A stretch of 64,000 nt of DNA from Streptomyces sp. NBC_00223 (GTDB taxonomy: Bacteria > Actinomycetota > Actinomycetes > Streptomycetales > Streptomycetaceae), in NCBI RefSeq assembly GCF_036199905.1, contig NZ_CP108109.1, positions 5,827,501 to 5,891,500 of the forward strand. The letters are read 5' to 3'. Position numbers and translations under genes: made by a program. The notes under the pieces are model-generated. The model saw only the letters and a program-made list of their open reading frames with translations, did no database searches and had not been told where the DNA came from. Shown piece by piece: positions 1 through 8,857 of the stretch. Numbering within the stretch: position 1 is the stretch's first letter; every line of letters starts with the position of its first letter.

Positions 1-621
1 GACTTCACTCGGCTCGGCGAGCCGCCCGCGGGCGGCTCGCCGTATTACGCGCGCAACGCAGAACTTCTCGCGCGGCGGTACGGGAGCCTCACCTTCGAGG
101 AGGTGCACGACGGAGTGCTGGATCTGCTGCCGTCGCCCCCGGCGAGGGCCGTGGACATCGGGGCCGGCACCGGGCGGGACGCCGAAGCCCTGGCCCGGCG
201 CGGGTACGAGGTGCTGGCCGTCGAGCCCGTGCGCGAACTGCGCGAGGTCGCACGGCGCCCGCCCGTGAGCGACGACATCGCCTGGCTGGCGGACTCCCTG
301 CCCGAACTGCCCCGGCTGGAAGGGCTGTTCGAACTGGCACTGCTGTCGGCGGTGTGGATGCACCTGCCGTCGGCCGTACGCCCGGCGGCGATGGAGCGGC
401 TGGCCGCCCTGCTCGCTCCGGCGGGACTCCTCGTGATCTCGTTGCGCCGCGGCACCCCGCCGGCGGACCGCGTGATGTTCGACGTGCCGGCCGAGGAGGT
501 CGCGCGCGACGGCGGGCGCGCGGGGCTGCGGCTGGTCCGGCTGGTGGAGCGGGGCGCCGACCGGCTCGGCCGCGACGACGTGTGGTGGCAGACCGTCGCC
601 CTGCGCAAGGAGGACAAGTGA
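1..621 (+). CDS. Class I SAM-dependent methyltransferase, 5' end cut by the window
   Basis: The reading frame is open from base 1 to the TGA at 619-621 and has no plausible start before the GTG at 103, so the true start probably lies outside the window. The Rossmann motif I is clear (VDIGAGTGRDAEAL) and is followed by an acidic strand end (VLAVEP) and a motif IV-like segment (ALLSAVWMHLP). These are typical of small-molecule or protein methyltransferases. No DNA-methyltransferase catalytic motif such as DPPY, NPPY or a PC loop is visible, so the substrate is unknown. The stop overlaps the GTG of the HNH nuclease gene, showing translational coupling. Confidence 0.8.
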   Translation, partial: DFTRLGEPPAGGSPYYARNAELLARRYGSLTFEEVHDGVLDLLPSPPARAVDIGAGTGRDAEALARRGYEVLAVEPVRELREVARRPPVSDDIAWLADSLPELPRLEGLFELALLSAVWMHLPSAVRPAAMERLAALLAPAGLLVISLRRGTPPADRVMFDVPAEEVARDGGRAGLRLVRLVERGADRLGRDDVWWQTVALRKEDK

Positions 622-1637
622 GCGAGCGGGGACGGGAGTTCTACGCCCAGGACGCCTCGGCGCGCGCGTCGTGGCGGCTGGCCGTGCTGATGGGCGCCAA
701 CACGCGTACGTACAAGTTCGCACTCGGTCAGACCCTGCTGGAGTTCGGGCGGGACGGACGGGACGCCGTACCCCTCGCGGAGTTCGCCGCCGCCTACAGC
801 CTGGGCGTGGTACGGCACTTGGCGCTCGGCCCGCAGGCGCCGCAGACCGCGGACCTGGGCGAGAACGACTTTCTCGCCGTCGCCGCCCGGGAGAGCGCCG
901 CCACGCTGGCCGCCGGGCATCCCTCAGAACAGTTGCTGGCCGCCGCGGTGCGCTCGATGCCGGCGATGGTGATGCGGAAGTTCCACCACCTGCGCGGCGA
1001 CAGCGCCGTCCCCCACACCTTCTACGAGCTGGCCGGGACCGGACGGCAGCGTGTCGTACGGCTGACCTCCGACCTGCTCGGGCTGGCACGGTCGGAGCAG
1101 GCCGCGGGCCTGGCGGGCGAGTTGGACGCGCGCTGGAGCATCGTGGAGAGCTCCTTCGCCGCGGGTGTCGGCCGCAGCCTGATCGAGGAGGGCGTCGTGG
1201 TCGACCGGGAGACCCTGAGGATCACCGACAAGCGCCGCCGCCGCTCGGTGACCGGACTGCACGAGGCCACGGTCGGCTTCCAGCACGGGCGTTGTGTGAT
1301 CTGCGGCGAGGTCCTGACCGCGGGCCAGGCCGTGGCCGTCGACCATGTCTTCCCGTACTCCCTGATGGACCGGCTCAGGAGTGTCGGCTCCTGGAACGGC
1401 CCGGATCTGGACGTCCTGTGGAACCTCGCCTCCGCGCACGCCACTTGCAACGGGGCCAAGAGCGACCGGCTGCCCGTCCCGGCCCAACTCGCGCGCCTCG
1501 CCGACCGCAACGAGGCGATCATGCAGTCGCCCCACCCGCTGCGCCGCACCTTGCAGCTCAGCCTGCGCAGTGCTCTTCCCGGCCGGCGCGTTCCCTCGTG
1601 GCCGGAGTTCCTGAGGGCCGTGCAGACGGTGGTCTGA
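618..1637 (+). CDS. HNH endonuclease family protein
   Basis: This 339-residue protein starts at GTG 618 inside the stop of the methyltransferase gene, four bases after a strong AAGGAGG at 607-613. The C-terminal half carries an HNH nuclease signature: CVICGE, then VDHVFPYSL containing the central Asp-His, then WNLASAHATCNGAKSDR with the Asn and a second zinc Cys. The N-terminal roughly 200 residues are helical and match nothing I recognise, so they may decide target or partner binding. A metal-dependent DNA or RNA nuclease activity follows from the family. Coupling to a methyltransferase suggests a joint function, possibly defence, but no classical restriction-modification domains are present. 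Confidence 0.8.
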   Translation: MSERGREFYAQDASARASWRLAVLMGANTRTYKFALGQTLLEFGRDGRDAVPLAEFAAAYSLGVVRHLALGPQAPQTADLGENDFLAVAARESAATLAAGHPSEQLLAAAVRSMPAMVMRKFHHLRGDSAVPHTFYELAGTGRQRVVRLTSDLLGLARSEQAAGLAGELDARWSIVESSFAAGVGRSLIEEGVVVDRETLRITDKRRRRSVTGLHEATVGFQHGRCVICGEVLTAGQAVAVDHVFPYSLMDRLRSVGSWNGPDLDVLWNLASAHATCNGAKSDRLPVPAQLARLADRNEAIMQSPHPLRRTLQLSLRSALPGRRVPSWPEFLRAVQTVV

Positions 1638-1720
1638 GGCGCGTACGACGGCCGTGCGCCGACGCCGACGACCGCCGCGCGCGCCGGAGGACCGCACCGC
1701 CGACGACGCGCCCGCCCGGG

Positions 1721-2830
1721 TCAACGCCGGGGCCCGGCCACCTCCGCGGCCACCTCCGCGGCCGGTTCCGGGTGCTGCCCGCGCGGCTGAGCGCGCCGGG
1801 CACTCGCCGCCAGCCGCAGCGTGCGGCTGCGCGCGGCTCCGGTGAGCTCGTACGGGACGATCATGATCTCGTCCGCGCCAAGTGAGGCCCGCAGCCGGGC
1901 CAGTTCGGCGGCCACCTTCGGCGGTGTGCCGTGAACGACCTGGTTCTCCTCCAGCGCCCGTTGGGCCAAGTACCTCTCGCGGGCCGGGGAGAGCGGGCCG
2001 GTCAGGGGGTTCTCCTCCGGGTGCGCGGCCAGGTACGCGGAGGTGCGCAGGGCCTCGGCCTCGGCTTCCTCGTCGGTCTCGGCGCAGACCACGTTGACGG
2101 CGACGATGAGATGCGGCCGCGCGTCACCGGGCCCGGGGTCGAAGGCGGAGCGGTAGCGTTCCACGGCCTCCGGGCGGCACTTGGAGCTGCCCTGGTGGTA
2201 GCCGTAGGCGAAGGGCAGTCCCCGGTCCGCCGCGATCCGGGCGCTGTTCTCGCTCGCACCGAGGACATGGACCTCGGGCGGCGTGGCGGCGTGCGGGGTC
2301 AACGGCAGCGCGTGGAAGCGATGTTGATCCGGACCCCGGTGGTGCAGGAAGCCCATGAGTTCGTCGATCAGCCCCGGAAACTCGACGGCCCCTCGGGGAT
2401 CGCGGCGCAGCGCCGCCTCAAGCAGCGCGTTCGTCGCCGCCGTTCCGCCGGCCGAGCGGCCGAGGCCGAGGTCGATCCGGCCGGGGTGCAGCGCCTGGAG
2501 GGTGGCGAACTGCTCGGCGACGGTGAAGGGGGCGTGGTTGGGCAGCATGACGCCGCCCGAGCCGACCCGTATCCGCTCGGTCAGCGCGGCGATGTGCGCG
2601 ATCAGTACGGCGGGAAAGCCGCTCGCGGTCTTGCGCGAGGAGTGGTGCTCGGCGGTCCAGAAGCGGTGGTAGCCGTACGCGTCGGCGGTCCTGGCCGTCT
2701 CCACCACGTCCTGGAGGGCCTGTTCGGCACCGGTTTCCAGAAGACGGGCACCGAGTTCGAGCACGGAGACCGGGAAGGACGGCGTGGAGGGGTCGACGGC
2801 GTTCGGCGCGGTCTGCTGAGTCATGGTCAC
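1721..2830 (-). CDS. LLM-class flavin-dependent oxidoreductase (MsnO8-like), copy 1
   Basis: This 369-residue luciferase-like monooxygenase uses reduced flavin and O2. Recognisable segments are YGYHRFWTAEHH near the N-terminus, IRVGSGGVMLPNH, FATLQALHPGRIDLGLGRS and VHVLGASENSARIAA, all typical of the MsnO8/bacterial-luciferase-like group. Start GTG 2830 follows a GGAG by six bases; an in-frame ATG lies at 2824. The gene is the last of the minus-strand lanthipeptide operon, 83 bp after the flavin reductase, which could supply FMNH2. It is a close paralogue of the gene at 3420-4487. A role in oxidising the lanthipeptide is inferred; a luciferase-like enzyme oxidises a lanthionine in the actagardine pathway (GarO). 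Confidence 0.85.
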   Translation of the reverse strand: MTMTQQTAPNAVDPSTPSFPVSVLELGARLLETGAEQALQDVVETARTADAYGYHRFWTAEHHSSRKTASGFPAVLIAHIAALTERIRVGSGGVMLPNHAPFTVAEQFATLQALHPGRIDLGLGRSAGGTAATNALLEAALRRDPRGAVEFPGLIDELMGFLHHRGPDQHRFHALPLTPHAATPPEVHVLGASENSARIAADRGLPFAYGYHQGSSKCRPEAVERYRSAFDPGPGDARPHLIVAVNVVCAETDEEAEAEALRTSAYLAAHPEENPLTGPLSPARERYLAQRALEENQVVHGTPPKVAAELARLRASLGADEIMIVPYELTGAARSRTLRLAASARRAQPRGQHPEPAAEVAAEVAGPRR

Positions 2831-2913
2831 GATGCGCTCCGGGGCGATACGGGAGTGGGGAGTCGGGGTGGTACGAGGCTCGGGAGCCGGTCAGAGGTCG
2901 GTCCGGCGGCCGG

Positions 2914-3423
2914 TCAGGAGCGGAAGCCGCCGCGGAAGTACAGCAGCGGTTCGTCCGCCGCCCCGCACGAGAGATCGAGCACCGAGCCGAGCACGATGGA
3001 GTGGTCGCCTCCGTCGTACACGGCGGCGACCGCGCATTCGAGCCAGGCCAGCGCCCCGCTGATCAGCGGAGCCCCGGTGACGCGGCCGCCGAATGTGTCG
3101 ACCGTGTCGAACTCGCCGCGTCCACCGGCTCGTCGGTGGTCGGCGAAGTGCCGGGCCAGGTGCGCCTGCTCGGCGGAGAGGATGGAGACCGCGAACCGGC
3201 CCTCCGCGAGGATCATGCCGTGCGCGGAGGCCGTGCGCGCCACGCAGACGAGGACGAGCGGCGGGTCCAGGGAGACCGAGGTGAAGGAGTTCGCCGTCAT
3301 CCCCCGGGGCGCCTCCCGTCCCGCGGTCAGTACGGTCACCCCGGTCGCGAACCGGCCGAGGACCGTCCGCAGGCTGTCGCGCCCGGCGGTATGTGCGTTC
3401 AGCGACTGGGGTGCGATCGTCAT
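2914..3423 (-). CDS. Flavin reductase family protein
   Basis: A 169-residue flavin reductase-like split-barrel protein. Family features are LRTVLGRFATGVTVLTAG at the N-terminus, GMTANSFTSVSLDPPLVLVCV and a C-terminal HSIVLGSVLDL strand. It reduces FMN or FAD with NAD(P)H and passes the reduced flavin to a partner monooxygenase. The start ATG 3423 overlaps the stop of the adjacent luciferase-like gene (ATGA), and a second luciferase-like gene follows downstream, so it most likely serves both as the reductase half of a two-component monooxygenase. Confidence 0.9.
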   Translation of the reverse strand: MTIAPQSLNAHTAGRDSLRTVLGRFATGVTVLTAGREAPRGMTANSFTSVSLDPPLVLVCVARTASAHGMILAEGRFAVSILSAEQAHLARHFADHRRAGGRGEFDTVDTFGGRVTGAPLISGALAWLECAVAAVYDGGDHSIVLGSVLDLSCGAADEPLLYFRGGFRS

Positions 3424-4487
3424 GAGCGGGCGGCCCTTCTCGGGGACTGGGTGCGAGGGGCGCCTGCCGCCAGCCGCAGGGTCCGGCCGCGCGCGGCTCC
3501 GCTGAGCTCGTAGGGGACGATCATGAGTTCGTCCGCCCCGAGTTCGGCCGCGAGGCGGTCCAGTTCGGCGGCCACCGTCGCCGGCGCCCCGCGGACCACC
3601 TGGTACTCCTCCAACGCCCGCTCCGCCAGGTACTTCTCCCGGACCGGGGACAGCGGGGCGTCCGGGGCGGTGTCCCCGGAGTGGGCGATCAGATAGACGG
3701 CGGTCTCCAGCGCCAGCGACTCGGCCCGCTCGTCGCTCTCGGCGCAGACCACCTGGACGGAGACGATGACATACGGCTGTGCGCCGTCCGGGCCGGGCTC
3801 GAAGGCGGACCGGTAACGTTCCACGGCCTCCGGGCGGCACACCGTACGGCTGAGATGGTGGCCGTAGACGAAGGGCAGGCTCCGCTCCGCGGCGATCCGG
3901 CCGCTGTTCGCGCTCGCGCCCAGGACATGGACCTCGGGCGGCGTGGCGGTGTGCGGGGTCAGCGGCAGGGCGTGGAAGCGGTTCCTGTCCGGTCCCCTGT
4001 GGTGCAGGAAGCCCAGCAACTCGTCGATCTGGGCCGGGAATTCGGTGACCGCGCGGGGGTCGCGCCGCAGCGCCGCCTCCAGCAGACGGTGGGCGGCCGT
4101 GGTGCCGCCCGAGGAACGGCCGATGCCGAGGTCGATCCGCCCGGGGTGCAGCGCCTGGAGGGTGGCGAACTGCTCGGCGACCGTGAACGGAGGGTGGTTG
4201 GGCAGCATGACGCCGCCCGAGCCGACCCGTATCCGCTCGGTCAGCGCCGCGATGTGCGCGATCAGCACGGCCGGGAAACTGCTGGCGCTCTTCTGCGCCG
4301 CGTGGTGCTCGGCGATCCAGAAGCGGTGGTAGCCGTACGCGTCGGCGGTCCTGGCCGTCTCGACCACGTCCTGGAGGGCCTGTTCGCCGCTCGTCTCCGC
4401 GGAGTGGCCGCCGCGTTCGAGCACCGACAGGGGGATGGACAGCGGGGGAGGGCCGACGGGCTGCGCGGTCTCCGAGATGGTGGTCAT
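3420..4487 (-). CDS. LLM-class flavin-dependent oxidoreductase (MsnO8-like), copy 2
   Basis: This 355-residue protein is a paralogue of the gene at 1721-2830, with long identical stretches around LQDVVETARTADAYGYHRFW, IRVGSGGVMLPNH and FATLQALHPGRIDLG. Its ATG overlaps the stop of the MFS gene and its stop overlaps the start of the flavin reductase, so it is the tightly coupled member of the pair. The two copies differ most in the N-terminal 20 residues, the substrate-side loops and the C-terminal tail. They may therefore act on different residues, or on successive steps, of the same peptide; this is inferred. Confidence 0.87.
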   Translation of the reverse strand: MTTISETAQPVGPPPLSIPLSVLERGGHSAETSGEQALQDVVETARTADAYGYHRFWIAEHHAAQKSASSFPAVLIAHIAALTERIRVGSGGVMLPNHPPFTVAEQFATLQALHPGRIDLGIGRSSGGTTAAHRLLEAALRRDPRAVTEFPAQIDELLGFLHHRGPDRNRFHALPLTPHTATPPEVHVLGASANSGRIAAERSLPFVYGHHLSRTVCRPEAVERYRSAFEPGPDGAQPYVIVSVQVVCAESDERAESLALETAVYLIAHSGDTAPDAPLSPVREKYLAERALEEYQVVRGAPATVAAELDRLAAELGADELMIVPYELSGAARGRTLRLAAGAPRTQSPRRAARS

Positions 4488-5848
4488 GCGTCACTCCGGG
4501 AGGGTTCTGGACGGCCGGTACGGGCGGGCGCCGGCGTGGGCAGGGTCAGGGCCAGGAGCGCCAGCGCCGCGAGGCAGGCCGCCAGGACCAGGGCGGTCGT
4601 CGGCAGCGAGCAGCTGACCAGCAGCACCCCGGCGGCCAGCGGCGCGCACGGTTGCAGCAGTTGGACGGCGAAGTCGTTGGCCGTGGTGACCCGGCCGTAG
4701 ATCTCCTCCGGGATCGAGGTCGCCATGACGGCGACGACGGCGGCGTTGATCGCCGGGACGAGCAGACACATCGCCGAGAAAGCGGCGACGAAGGCGAGGG
4801 TGTCGCCGGTGAGCCACGCCAGCAGCAGCAGCCCGGCGGCGACCGCGGGGCCGGTGGCGACGAGGACGGCCAGCGGCATCAGACGCTGGAGGTAGGGAGC
4901 GGCCAGGGAGCCGAGCAGTCCGGCAAGGGCGGCGGTGCTCAGCGCCCAGCCGACGGCCTGCGCGCCGCCGGGCTGCCGTCCGACGCCGAGCAGCAGGGCG
5001 GAGCCGAACATGGTGAAGACCACGGTCAGACCGCTGAAGAAGACGGTGGACCGGCGGAGGAACGGATCGCGCGCCAGGTGGCGCAGGCCCGCGGTGACCT
5101 GACCCCAGAAACCGGGCGGGGGACCCCACCGTTTCGCGCGCCCGGCCGGACGGGCCCGCGGCGGCACGGCCTGATCCGCCCGCACGGCCCGATCCGCGCG
5201 TACGGCCCGATCCTTGCGCGAGGACGTCTCACCGGCCCCCGCCCGGAACCCCCGTACCGTCGCCGCCACGCACACCGCGGACAGCAGGAAGGTGAGCGCG
5301 TCCACCGCGAACGGCAGCGCCGGGAGCACACCGATGAGCAGTCCCGCCGCCGCCGGCCCTGCCATGTCGGCCGCGTAGGTGCGCGCCTGGTTCAGCGACA
5401 TCGCCGCGGGGATCTGCTCGGCGCTGACGACCTTCCGGACCAACCGGAACTGGGACGGCGCGAACACCTCGCTCGCACCCGCCGACACCACGACCGCGGC
5501 GATCGCCAGCCACAGCGGCAGCGGCCGTACCGCGACCCACAGGGCCACCGCCCCGACGACCACCAGACGGACCAGGTCGCTGCCGATCAGCAGTCCGCGC
5601 TGGTCGTAGCGGTCGGCCAGCAGCCCGGCCGGAATCCGGACCGTCAGCCCGGAGATCGCCACCGCCGTGCTGACGACCGCGACATCGGTCGTGAGATAGC
5701 CCTGCGTCAGCAGGACGAGCGGCAACGCCACGCCGGACATCGAGGAGCCGAAGCGCGACAGCGCCTGGCCCATCCACAGGAGCCGGAACTGCCGGTTGTG
5801 GCGCAGCATCGACGCCCGGCGCTCGGTCGCCAGGGTCGCGGTGGTCAC
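4484..5848 (-). CDS. MFS transporter, probable lanthipeptide exporter
   Basis: A 454-residue major facilitator of the MFS_3/antibiotic-efflux type. The N-terminus MLRHNRQFRLLWMGQALSRFG and the motif-A-like loop GLLADRYDQRG are characteristic, and about 12 hydrophobic segments are present. The central cytoplasmic loop contains a short repeat of DRAVRA units around 5160-5215. The start is GTG 5848, overlapping the LanKC stop (GTGA), and the stop overlaps the next ATG. Class III lanthipeptide clusters usually carry ABC exporters; none is present here, so this MFS protein is the likely exporter or immunity protein. Confidence 0.87.
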   Translation of the reverse strand: MTTATLATERRASMLRHNRQFRLLWMGQALSRFGSSMSGVALPLVLLTQGYLTTDVAVVSTAVAISGLTVRIPAGLLADRYDQRGLLIGSDLVRLVVVGAVALWVAVRPLPLWLAIAAVVVSAGASEVFAPSQFRLVRKVVSAEQIPAAMSLNQARTYAADMAGPAAAGLLIGVLPALPFAVDALTFLLSAVCVAATVRGFRAGAGETSSRKDRAVRADRAVRADQAVPPRARPAGRAKRWGPPPGFWGQVTAGLRHLARDPFLRRSTVFFSGLTVVFTMFGSALLLGVGRQPGGAQAVGWALSTAALAGLLGSLAAPYLQRLMPLAVLVATGPAVAAGLLLLAWLTGDTLAFVAAFSAMCLLVPAINAAVVAVMATSIPEEIYGRVTTANDFAVQLLQPCAPLAAGVLLVSCSLPTTALVLAACLAALALLALTLPTPAPARTGRPEPSRSDA

Positions 5849-8682
5849 GTCCGGTCACCCGGGATGGACCGCGCGCCGGACAGCAGGTCGTCGAGTACGA
5901 AGTTCCGGTTGGTGCGCAGGCCCGGGGCGGCGCGCCGGATCCGGTCGAGGAACAGCGCCGCGCCGGCCGACCCGGTCGCCAGGTCGCAGCTCTCCCGCAG
6001 GGTCTGCTCGCCGGGGAAGACGATGCCCTCGGGCCGCCGTACCGCGCTGCACAGCACGGCCTCCGCCGCCCGTTCCGCGTCGCCGAGCAGCTCCGGGTCG
6101 CCCAGGAACTCGTACGCGTCCAGCAGGGCGTTGCCGATGCCGCTGATCCCGTGGAAGAGCTGGGGGAAGGCGGTGTACTTGCGGCGCACGTCCGGCAGCA
6201 GGCGCTCCACGTGCTTGCGCAGCGCGTCCTCGCCGGTGACGTCCGCGTAGCGCAGCAGGGTGGTCAGGATGCCGGCTGTGCCCTCGTCCCAGTAGCTGCG
6301 CCGGACCAGGGGGCCGTCACCCGCGACGAACGCCGGGAACTGGGCCAGCCCACTGGTCGAGTAGATGACGCACGAGAGGTCGAACTCCACGGCGGCCCGG
6401 CCCAGATCGAGCGGGCCCTTGTCGCCGGTGACCGCGTGCAGCGCGAGCAGGAACATCGCGACGCCCGAGGCGCCGTTGCCGTAGCCGACCGGGACCGCGC
6501 CCGACGAGTCCGGCCAGTGCGCCCGGCCGTCCTCCCACTGGGCGGTCGCCGCCAGCCGGTCGCCGATCTCGCGGGCGCGGTCGAGGAATTCGGGCAGCCC
6601 GCTGTCCCGCCACAGCCGCAGACAGGCCATGCCGTGGCCGGCCGCGCCGGTCAGCACCCCGGGCTCGTCGTACAGCAGCGGGTGGCCGCCGGCCTCGCGC
6701 AGCAGCCGTACCGCCTGGTCGCGGTGGCCGAGGGCGGACAGCGCCCAGGCCGCGCCCGCCGAGCCGTAGTAGAGGCCGGGCGGCATCGCCTCGTACGAGG
6801 TGGACCCGCGCAGCGCCCAGGCGAGGAAGGCGTCGGGGACCTCCCGGTCCAGGCAGCTCATCGTGTACAGACAGCCGTAGGCGCCGTGGGCCAGCGACAG
6901 GGGGTTGGTCTCGAAGACCAGGACGTCGGCGGGGAAGAGGCGGTCCTGCCGGGCGGTGTCCGCCGTGCCCTCCATGTAGTCGACCACGCCCTCGACCACC
7001 GCGGCGATACGGTCGTGCAGTTGGGCGCTGCGGTCGGGCTCGGGCGCCACGGACCGGGCCAGCGGCGGCGGTTGGAGCCAGGCGGTGGCGAACGGCAGCT
7101 CGGCGATCCGCCGGCGCAGGGCCGCGGGGTCGGGCAGCGGCGCGTCCTCGTCGTAGAGGTCGGTGATCAGCGCGACCAGATCGGCCGGCAGCGCGAGGTC
7201 CGCGGCAGCCTCGCTCAGCAGCCGCAGCGGCAGGGCGTGTTCGATCACGTCGTTCTGCTGACAGGCCAGCACGGTGGCCAGCAGCACGCCGCCCAGCGCG
7301 TAGTAGTCGGTACGGCGGTCCCCGTGCCTGGCGGCGACCGCGCGGCGGGTGACCATGCCGGGGGTGCTGAGTCCGGCTCCCCGGTCGATGTCCTCGTGGA
7401 AGGCCGACTCCAGGTCGATGATGCGGATCCGGTCGTCCGGGGTCACCATGATGTTGGTCATGGACAGGTCGCCGAGGACGATGCCGCGTGCGTGGCAGAA
7501 GGCGATCGCGTCCGCGATCTGGAGCCACAGCCGCTGGAAGCGCTGGTAGTAGTCGGCCAGGTGCCCGGGCGTCAGTTCGAGTTCGTACAGCGGATTGAGG
7601 CTGGTGCTCAGGGTGCCGAAGTGCGTCCCCTCCACGAACTCCTCGACCAGGTAGGAGTGTTCCCACCGGGTGAAGAAGGACAGCGGACGGACGAACAGTC
7701 CGCTGTCGGCCAGCTCCGTGAGCAGCCGGTGCTCGTGGCGCAGCAGTTCCACCGCGTCGACGCCGTGCGGTCCGACCTCGACGCCGGGGCGGGCCTCGCG
7801 CAGCACGACGTCCGCCCCGGTGACGGTGTCGACACCGCGGTAGATCCCGCCGCGGTTGCTGAACATCAGGGCGCTGGTGACCTCGTAACGGCCGTCCAGC
7901 AGGGGTTTGGGGCGGGGTGATGGCTGGGCGTCGGGGGCGGGCCCGGTGTCCGGGGACGCCTTCGCGTCGGGCGAGGAGTTGGCGCCCCGCGTCGGCTTCG
8001 TGCTGTCCGGGGACGCCGGCGCGGTGGCGGGCCGGCGGCCCTCGCCGGTCACGGGATCGGTCGCCCAGTCCGGCACGGTCCAGTACGGGGTGCGCTCGTC
8101 GGGCACCGGCGTGCCGTCGGGGGCCTCGATCAGCAGCTCCCGCAGACCGGTGGAGTGCAGCCGGAACTTGCTGGTGAAGCCGCCGTACCGGTAGGAGACG
8201 ACACGGGAGCCGGGATAGCGGCGGTCCGACAGGACATAGGGCCCGTCGAACCCTTCGAGCGCTTCGGTCAGCGCGCGGGCGACGCTGTGGAAGGACTGCT
8301 CGTCCGGCGGGTAGACGGTGATGAACTTCCCGCTCGCCGAACGGGAGAAGGACTTGCTGTTCAGCTCCCGCATCGCGGTGGTGTCGATCAGGAACTTGAA
8401 CCGCACGCCCGCGTCACGCAGCACCGGCAGGCATCGGCGCAGGGTGTCGGCGCTGGTCCGCGAGGTGGCGGAGACATGCAGCTTCCAGCCCTGGCCGAGT
8501 TCCGCCGCGCCGGGCGGGTCCGCGATCAGCCAGTAGCTGTGCCGCCGCAGCCGCCAGCTTCCCGGCATCGCCGCGCGGTACTCGGCGAGGTGGGTGCTGT
8601 CCGGTTGGCGCCGGCTGATGTCCTCGTACCACCGGGGGTGGTACGTCAGGTAGCGCAGCATCGTCTCCCATGTCAGCACCAT
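5845..8682 (-). CDS. Class III lanthionine synthetase LanKC
   Basis: This 945-residue trifunctional enzyme has an N-terminal phospho-Ser/Thr lyase region (about 1-200), a Pro/Ala-rich linker (about 210-260), a Ser/Thr kinase domain (about 265-540) and a C-terminal LanC-like cyclase. The kinase shows LGDLSMTNIM as catalytic loop and IIDLESAF as metal-binding motif. The ATP-site lysine region reads VVLREARP, with Arg where Lys is expected. The cyclase keeps the LanC fold motifs (AGHGMACL, NGASGVAMF, DEGTAGI, FHGISGIGN) but lacks the zinc Cys, Cys-His ligands, which separates class III LanKC from class IV LanL. It should phosphorylate, eliminate and cyclise the peptide encoded at 8858-9031. A GAGAGGAG ribosome-binding site precedes ATG 8682. 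Confidence 0.93.
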   Translation of the reverse strand: MVLTWETMLRYLTYHPRWYEDISRRQPDSTHLAEYRAAMPGSWRLRRHSYWLIADPPGAAELGQGWKLHVSATSRTSADTLRRCLPVLRDAGVRFKFLIDTTAMRELNSKSFSRSASGKFITVYPPDEQSFHSVARALTEALEGFDGPYVLSDRRYPGSRVVSYRYGGFTSKFRLHSTGLRELLIEAPDGTPVPDERTPYWTVPDWATDPVTGEGRRPATAPASPDSTKPTRGANSSPDAKASPDTGPAPDAQPSPRPKPLLDGRYEVTSALMFSNRGGIYRGVDTVTGADVVLREARPGVEVGPHGVDAVELLRHEHRLLTELADSGLFVRPLSFFTRWEHSYLVEEFVEGTHFGTLSTSLNPLYELELTPGHLADYYQRFQRLWLQIADAIAFCHARGIVLGDLSMTNIMVTPDDRIRIIDLESAFHEDIDRGAGLSTPGMVTRRAVAARHGDRRTDYYALGGVLLATVLACQQNDVIEHALPLRLLSEAAADLALPADLVALITDLYDEDAPLPDPAALRRRIAELPFATAWLQPPPLARSVAPEPDRSAQLHDRIAAVVEGVVDYMEGTADTARQDRLFPADVLVFETNPLSLAHGAYGCLYTMSCLDREVPDAFLAWALRGSTSYEAMPPGLYYGSAGAAWALSALGHRDQAVRLLREAGGHPLLYDEPGVLTGAAGHGMACLRLWRDSGLPEFLDRAREIGDRLAATAQWEDGRAHWPDSSGAVPVGYGNGASGVAMFLLALHAVTGDKGPLDLGRAAVEFDLSCVIYSTSGLAQFPAFVAGDGPLVRRSYWDEGTAGILTTLLRYADVTGEDALRKHVERLLPDVRRKYTAFPQLFHGISGIGNALLDAYEFLGDPELLGDAERAAEAVLCSAVRRPEGIVFPGEQTLRESCDLATGSAGAALFLDRIRRAAPGLRTNRNFVLDDLLSGARSIPGDRT

Positions 8683-8704
8683 GCCGTCGGCTCCTCTCTC
8701 GACT

Positions 8705-8775
8705 GCTCTGGTCCGGTCTGGTCCGGTCTCGACTGGTCTCGTCCGGTGTCGACCGGTGTTGTCTCGTCTTGTCGT
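8705..8775. repeat. Imperfect GGTCCGGTCT-type repeat upstream of lanKC
   Basis: Short imperfect repeats of CTGGTCCGGT and CTCGTCCGGTGTCGACCGGT fill most of the space between the hairpin at 8803-8839 and the LanKC start. In the mRNA this is the 5' side of the synthetase ribosome-binding site. No function can be assigned; it may be a slippage-derived tract or an RNA-structure element. Confidence 0.5.
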
Positions 8776-8802
8776 GGCTTCCTCGAACGACCGGGATACG
8801 GG

Positions 8803-8839
8803 CCGGCCGGGCCGGTGGAATGACCACCGGCCCGGCCGG
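8803..8839 (-). terminator. Strong hairpin between lanthipeptide precursor and synthetase genes
   Basis: A perfect 16-bp inverted repeat (CCGGCCGGGCCGGTGG with its complement) surrounds the 5-nt loop AATGA. It lies 19 bp after the precursor stop and about 120 bp before the LanKC start. There is no U-tract, so partial termination or 3'-end protection of the short precursor mRNA is more likely than full termination. This would give excess precursor over enzyme, as is common for RiPP operons. Confidence 0.7.
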
Positions 8840-8857
8840 CGCGCTAGCGCATCCGGA

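Noticed and set aside
1..1637. Classical restriction-modification system
   Set aside because: The methyltransferase has small-molecule-type motifs and no DNA-methylase catalytic motif, and no recognition domain is evident.
2914..4494. A single 526-residue fusion of an Arg/Pro-rich protein with the flavin reductase
   Set aside because: The upstream part is the out-of-frame shadow of the luciferase-like gene; the reductase has its own ATG at 3423 overlapping that gene's stop.
5845..8682. Class IV (LanL) lanthipeptide synthetase
   Set aside because: The cyclase domain lacks the zinc-binding Cys and Cys-His residues that define LanL and LanC cyclases.
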